This document shows positions 60,700-64,000 of a stretch of DNA of 64,000 bases, in pieces. The position numbers and the translations under genes are program-made. The notes beneath the pieces were generated by a model. The model was not told where the DNA came from. It made no database searches and was given only the letters and a program-made list of their open reading frames with translations. Every line of letters starts with the position of its first letter. The first letter of the stretch is position 1. This DNA is from Rhodoligotrophos appendicifer. GTDB lineage: Bacteria > Pseudomonadota > Alphaproteobacteria > Rhizobiales > Im1. The stretch lies in NCBI RefSeq assembly GCF_007474605.1, contig NZ_VHKL01000006.1:124001-188000 (forward strand), in the 5' to 3' direction.

Positions 60700-62471
60700 G
60701 GGGCGCTCACCCCCAGATAGGCTTCGAGCACTTTCGGGTCGCGCCGGATCTGCTGCGGTGCGCCCTGTGCCAGCTTGTTTCCGAAGTTGAGGACGACGAC
60801 ATCGTCGGCGATTTCCATGACGAAGCGCATGTCGTGTTCGACCAGCAGGATGCTCATGCCTCCCGCGCGGAGCTGCTTGAGCAAACTGGCCAGATCGTTC
60901 TTCTCATTATGCCTGAGCCCGGCGGCCGGCTCGTCCAGCAGCAGCAGGTCCGGGGCGGCGCACAGGGCCCGTGCGATCTCGACGAGCCGCTGCTGACCAA
61001 GGGCGAGATTGCCGGCCGGCTCATCGATCATCGCCGCAAGGCCCACACGGCCGATCTGCCGTTCGGCCTCCTTGCGCAGCGCATCCTCCACCGCTTGCCT
61101 GATCCCGAAGGCCGCGGCGAGCGGCCCCCTGCGGCTCCGCCCATGCGCACCGAACATCACATTCTCGAGCACCGAGCGGTCCGGCACCAGCCGCACATGC
61201 TGGTAGCTCCTGGAGAGCCCCCGATGGACGAGTTCATGTGCCGGCAATTGGTCGACCCGTTCGCCCCGCAGCCAGACTTCGCCGCCATCTGTAGCCAGGC
61301 ACCGGGTGAGCACGTTGAACAATGTGCTCTTCCCCGCACCATTGGGCCCAATCACGGCGACGATCTGGCCTGGACCGACCTCGAAGGACACATCATTGAC
61401 GGCCACGAGACCGCCGAACCGCTTGCCCACCCCCTTCACCGCCAGCAACGTTCCGCTGGTCATGGCGGGGCGCACGATGGGCTCCAGCGATGCGTCCTCG
61501 GCAGCGGCGGGCTTGCGAAACCGAGGCAGGCGTTCCAGCAGGACCCCGAATCCCTTGTCTCTGTTGAGCTGGAGCAGAAGGATGATGAGCGCTCCGAAGG
61601 CGATGATCTCGAAATTGCCGCTGCGCCCGAGGATCGCCGGCAGGACGTCCTGCAGGCTTTCGCGCAGGATCACGATCACGGCGCTGCCGAGAACCGCTCC
61701 CCACACATAACCCGCGCCGCCGACGACGGCCATGAACAGGTATTCGATGCTCATGGTGATACCGAAAGGCGCTGGATTGACGAAGCGCAGCAGATGGGCA
61801 TAGAGCCAACCGGAGATCGATGCCAGAAGCGCTGCATAGACGAACACGGCCAACTTGACCCGGCTGCCGTTGACGCCGAAATTCTCGGCCATCTCGGCAT
61901 CTTTTTTGAGCGCCCGCATCGCCCGCCCCGGCCGTGAATCCAGGAGGTTTTGGGTCAATAGCAGGGCGACGAGCACGACGAACCAGATCAGGTAGAACAT
62001 GCTGCGGCCGGAATCGAGAACGGTCCCGAACACGGAGATTGCCGGAATGCCGGTCATGCCGGTCTGACCACCGAGTTCGGCCATGTTCCCGAACACGTAA
62101 TAGAGGCTCATGCTCCAGCAGATCGTGCCCAAAGGCAGATAATGGCCGGAGAGCCTGAGCGTGATGCCGCCGAGCACCAGGGCGGCGAGCAGATTGACCA
62201 CGAGGCCGGCCCCGAGGCCAACCCAGGGCGAGAGCCCGAAATTCACCGTGAGGACGGCGGTCGTATAGGCCCCGATGCCCACGAAGGCGGCTTGCCCGAA
62301 GGAGGTAATGCCTGACACGCCGGTGAGCAGCACTAGCCCCAGGGCCACCAGGGCATAGAGACCGATATAGTTCAGCAGGGTGATGTAAAATTCCGAGAAG
62401 ACTTGCCCGCCCAGAAGGCAGGCAAGCAAAATGGCGGCCCACAGCAGGATACGGCCCGAACGCCCACTCAT
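60696..62471 (-). CDS. LivM-LivG fusion: permease joined to ABC ATPase
   Basis: 591-residue two-domain protein. Residues 1-320 form a LivM permease with nine to ten helices (GVSGITSFGQAAFVGIGAY near 50, the EAA-like LDSRPGRAMRALKKDAEMAENFGV near 180). After a linker with KPAAAEDAS, residues 345-591 are a LivG ATPase with Walker A GPNGAGKST near 375, LALGQQRLVEIARAL as signature and LLLDEP. Fusions of LivM and LivG occur in several proteobacteria. The stop overlaps livF; the start overlaps LivH. Confidence 0.93.
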   Translation of the reverse strand: MSGRSGRILLWAAILLACLLGGQVFSEFYITLLNYIGLYALVALGLVLLTGVSGITSFGQAAFVGIGAYTTAVLTVNFGLSPWVGLGAGLVVNLLAALVLGGITLRLSGHYLPLGTICWSMSLYYVFGNMAELGGQTGMTGIPAISVFGTVLDSGRSMFYLIWFVVLVALLLTQNLLDSRPGRAMRALKKDAEMAENFGVNGSRVKLAVFVYAALLASISGWLYAHLLRFVNPAPFGITMSIEYLFMAVVGGAGYVWGAVLGSAVIVILRESLQDVLPAILGRSGNFEIIAFGALIILLLQLNRDKGFGVLLERLPRFRKPAAAEDASLEPIVRPAMTSGTLLAVKGVGKRFGGLVAVNDVSFEVGPGQIVAVIGPNGAGKSTLFNVLTRCLATDGGEVWLRGERVDQLPAHELVHRGLSRSYQHVRLVPDRSVLENVMFGAHGRSRRGPLAAAFGIRQAVEDALRKEAERQIGRVGLAAMIDEPAGNLALGQQRLVEIARALCAAPDLLLLDEPAAGLRHNEKNDLASLLKQLRAGGMSILLVEHDMRFVMEIADDVVVLNFGNKLAQGAPQQIRRDPKVLEAYLGVSAP

Positions 62472-63505
62472 TCGGCTTCACCCCTGGACGGATGCGTCAC
62501 CGACAGGACCAGCAGGATCGGCAGGATCAGGCCGAACAGCAGCGCTTCCTTGAACGCGCTCGCCCAGAAGGAGGAGAAGGCCTCGATCAGGCCGACCAGG
62601 ATCGCACCGAGAGCACCGACCGGATAGCTCACAAGCGCACCGATGATCGCGCCGATGAAGCCTTTGAGGGCGATGAGCAGGCCGGTATCGTAATAGATGG
62701 TGGTGATGGACGAGATCAGGATGCCCGAGATCGCGCCCACCAGTGCGGCGAGAGTGAAGCAGAGGGTACCGGCAACCTCTGGCCTGATGCCCACCAGACG
62801 TGCACCGACGCTGTTGACGGCGGTGGCGCGCAGGGCCTTGCCGCGGAGCGTGAAGGTAAATCCCCAGAAAAGAACGGCGATGAGCACGATGCTGGCCGCT
62901 ATGGCGGTCAGGCTCTGTCCTGTGATCATCATCGTGCCGAAGGTGAAGGTCGCATCGATCAGCGGCTGCGTGCGGGCACCCTCCGGTCCGAAGGCGAGCA
63001 GCCCGACGCCCATGAGCAGCAGGTGCAGCGCGACTGCGGCAATCATCAGCACCAGCACGCTGGCATTGGCCATGGGCTGGAACACGATGCGATAGAGGAT
63101 GGCGCCGAAGGGCACGACGATTGCAAGCGTGACCACGACCTGCATCCACACGGCGTCTGGTGCGCCCGTCACCCAGAACAGGATGGCGGCGAGGCAACTC
63201 GGATAGAGAGCGAACAGGGCGGCGGTCGTCATCGCGCGGCGGCGGTGCGGTGTCCGGATCCCGGTCCAGAGCTCGATGGCCGCGGCCATCCATCCCGTGA
63301 TCACCAGGAAGGTGACCACCCCCGGCACAGCCCCCTGCTGGAGGGCGGCCATGGTGAGTGCGCCATAGGTCACGAACTCTCCCTGCGGCACGAACACGAC
63401 CCGGGTGACGGTGAAAACCAGGATCAGGGCAAGGGCGAGCAGCGCATAGATGGCCCCGTTGACGAGGCCATCCTGCGCGAGGAGCAAGGCGATTTCCGTA
63501 GTCAA
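62468..63505 (-). CDS. livH: Liv-type ABC permease, LivH-like
   Basis: 345-residue permease with about eight to nine helices: DGLVNGAIYALLALALILVF near residue 12, GEFVTYGALTMAAL near 42, and the EAA-like TLRGKALRATAVNSVGARLVGI near 215. It is longer than typical LivH (about 300), with an extra region near residues 75-130 that includes WTGIRTPHRRRAM and adds a hydrophobic pair. Starts with TTG (63505). The stop overlaps the LivM-LivG start. Confidence 0.9.
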   Translation of the reverse strand: MTTEIALLLAQDGLVNGAIYALLALALILVFTVTRVVFVPQGEFVTYGALTMAALQQGAVPGVVTFLVITGWMAAAIELWTGIRTPHRRRAMTTAALFALYPSCLAAILFWVTGAPDAVWMQVVVTLAIVVPFGAILYRIVFQPMANASVLVLMIAAVALHLLLMGVGLLAFGPEGARTQPLIDATFTFGTMMITGQSLTAIAASIVLIAVLFWGFTFTLRGKALRATAVNSVGARLVGIRPEVAGTLCFTLAALVGAISGILISSITTIYYDTGLLIALKGFIGAIIGALVSYPVGALGAILVGLIEAFSSFWASAFKEALLFGLILPILLVLSVTHPSRGEAE

Positions 63506-63557
63506 GGCACGACTGTCCCCGTTTCAGCCTTGGGCTGCATGATCGCCAGGTCTCGAC

Positions 63558-64000
63558 TCAGTTGGGAAGATAGGTCCACTTCCCGTCTTTGACCTGGATC
63601 AGGACCAACGACTCCGGAGTGAAGCCCGTATGGTCCTTCGGTGTCAAAGTCACCGGTCCGGAAGTCGTGACGACCGCCTTGCTGTTCTGCAGGGCATCGT
63701 TGAGGGCGGCACGGAACTCCGGCGTCCCCGGCTTCGCCTTCTCCAGGGCGACGGGTATGGCCGCCTGAGCGAGGAGGAAACCGTCCCAGGCGAAACCCGG
63801 AAAGGCCGAGATGCTGTTGGCGCCATTGGCGTCGTTATAGGCTTTTGCGAATTCGGTCGCCGCAGCCTTTGCAATGTTTGACTCCGGCAGCTGGTCGGCG
63901 ACGATCAGCGGTCCGGTGGCAATGATGGCGCCTTCCACGGCCTTACCGCCGACACGCAGGAAGTCGTTGGTCGTCACGCCCGTGGTCTGGTAGATCGCAC
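63558..64000 (-). CDS. Liv-type ABC substrate-binding protein, C-terminal part (cut by window edge)
   Basis: Only the last about 147 residues are in the window. The visible end has FAWDGFLLAQAAIPVALEKAKPGTPEFRAALNDALQ and closes VLIQVKDGKWTYLPN, typical of branched-chain/amide binding proteins. The frame stays open to the right edge, so the apparent GTG at 63977 is not the real start. It leads the importer operon, followed by livH after 52 bases. Confidence 0.9.
   Translation of the reverse strand, partial: AIYQTTGVTTNDFLRVGGKAVEGAIIATGPLIVADQLPESNIAKAAATEFAKAYNDANGANSISAFPGFAWDGFLLAQAAIPVALEKAKPGTPEFRAALNDALQNSKAVVTTSGPVTLTPKDHTGFTPESLVLIQVKDGKWTYLPN

Noticed and set aside
1-64000. tRNA genes, insertion sequences, prophage or CRISPR arrays
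   Set aside because: I scanned by eye for cloverleaf-like repeats, transposase motifs, integrases and regularly spaced repeats and found none I could support.

Overview
The window is GC-rich, gene-dense bacterial chromosome. Several markers point to an alphaproteobacterium of the order Hyphomicrobiales (Rhizobiales): a BA14K-family protein, a HisKA_2-type sensor kinase, a GGAAC-N16-CGTT promoter of the EcfG general-stress type, and many ABC uptake operons with TAT-exported or lipid-free binding proteins. The genus cannot be fixed from sequence alone. I see no tRNA, rRNA, insertion sequence, prophage or CRISPR array. Nearly all space is coding, most of it on the minus strand.

Layout. 1-5509 (minus): a catabolic operon with two paralogous Liv-type binding proteins, two SDR dehydrogenases and an acyl-CoA ligase cut by the left edge. 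5751-7740 (minus): thioesterase, enoyl-CoA hydratase and TetR, joined by 4-base ATGA overlaps. 7931-10489 (plus): pxpBCA, the 5-oxoprolinase operon. 10603-15307: small and stress-related genes (DUF1810, BrkB, BA14K, sensor kinase). 15364-19521: catalase, EamA exporter, LysR regulator. 19538-30951 (minus): a ten-gene uptake and oxidation operon, with a divergent GntR regulator at 31118. It encodes a polyamine-type ABC importer, an FAD amine oxidase-like enzyme, an aldehyde dehydrogenase, M19 and M24 hydrolase homologues that lack canonical metal ligands, a DUF3726 protein and an unrecognised 560-residue protein.

31860-34123 (minus): a split TPP-dependent 2-oxoacid decarboxylase and an MDR oxidoreductase. 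34207-40178 (minus): a Ugp-like ABC importer with HAD and PHP phosphoesterase genes. 40267-42740: divergent RpiR regulator and zwf. 42830-48771 (minus): a cobalamin riboswitch driving btuB, btuF, btuC, btuD and an unrecognised gene. 48803-52247: alpha/beta hydrolase, GlcG-like protein, polysaccharide deacetylase-like protein and methyltransferase.

52331-64000 (minus): a Liv-type importer with a LivM-LivG fusion, followed by GST-like, amidase, TetR, RidA, luciferase-like monooxygenase, acyl-CoA ligase, DUF35 and a Cys-less thiolase-like gene. This could form one pathway: import of an amide or N-heterocycle, oxidative opening, deamination or hydrolysis, CoA activation, and a retro-aldol or thiolytic cleavage.

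The two best candidates for undescribed biology are the 19538-30951 operon and the 52331-64000 cluster. Functions are assigned from recognisable motifs and gene context. Substrates are inference throughout.
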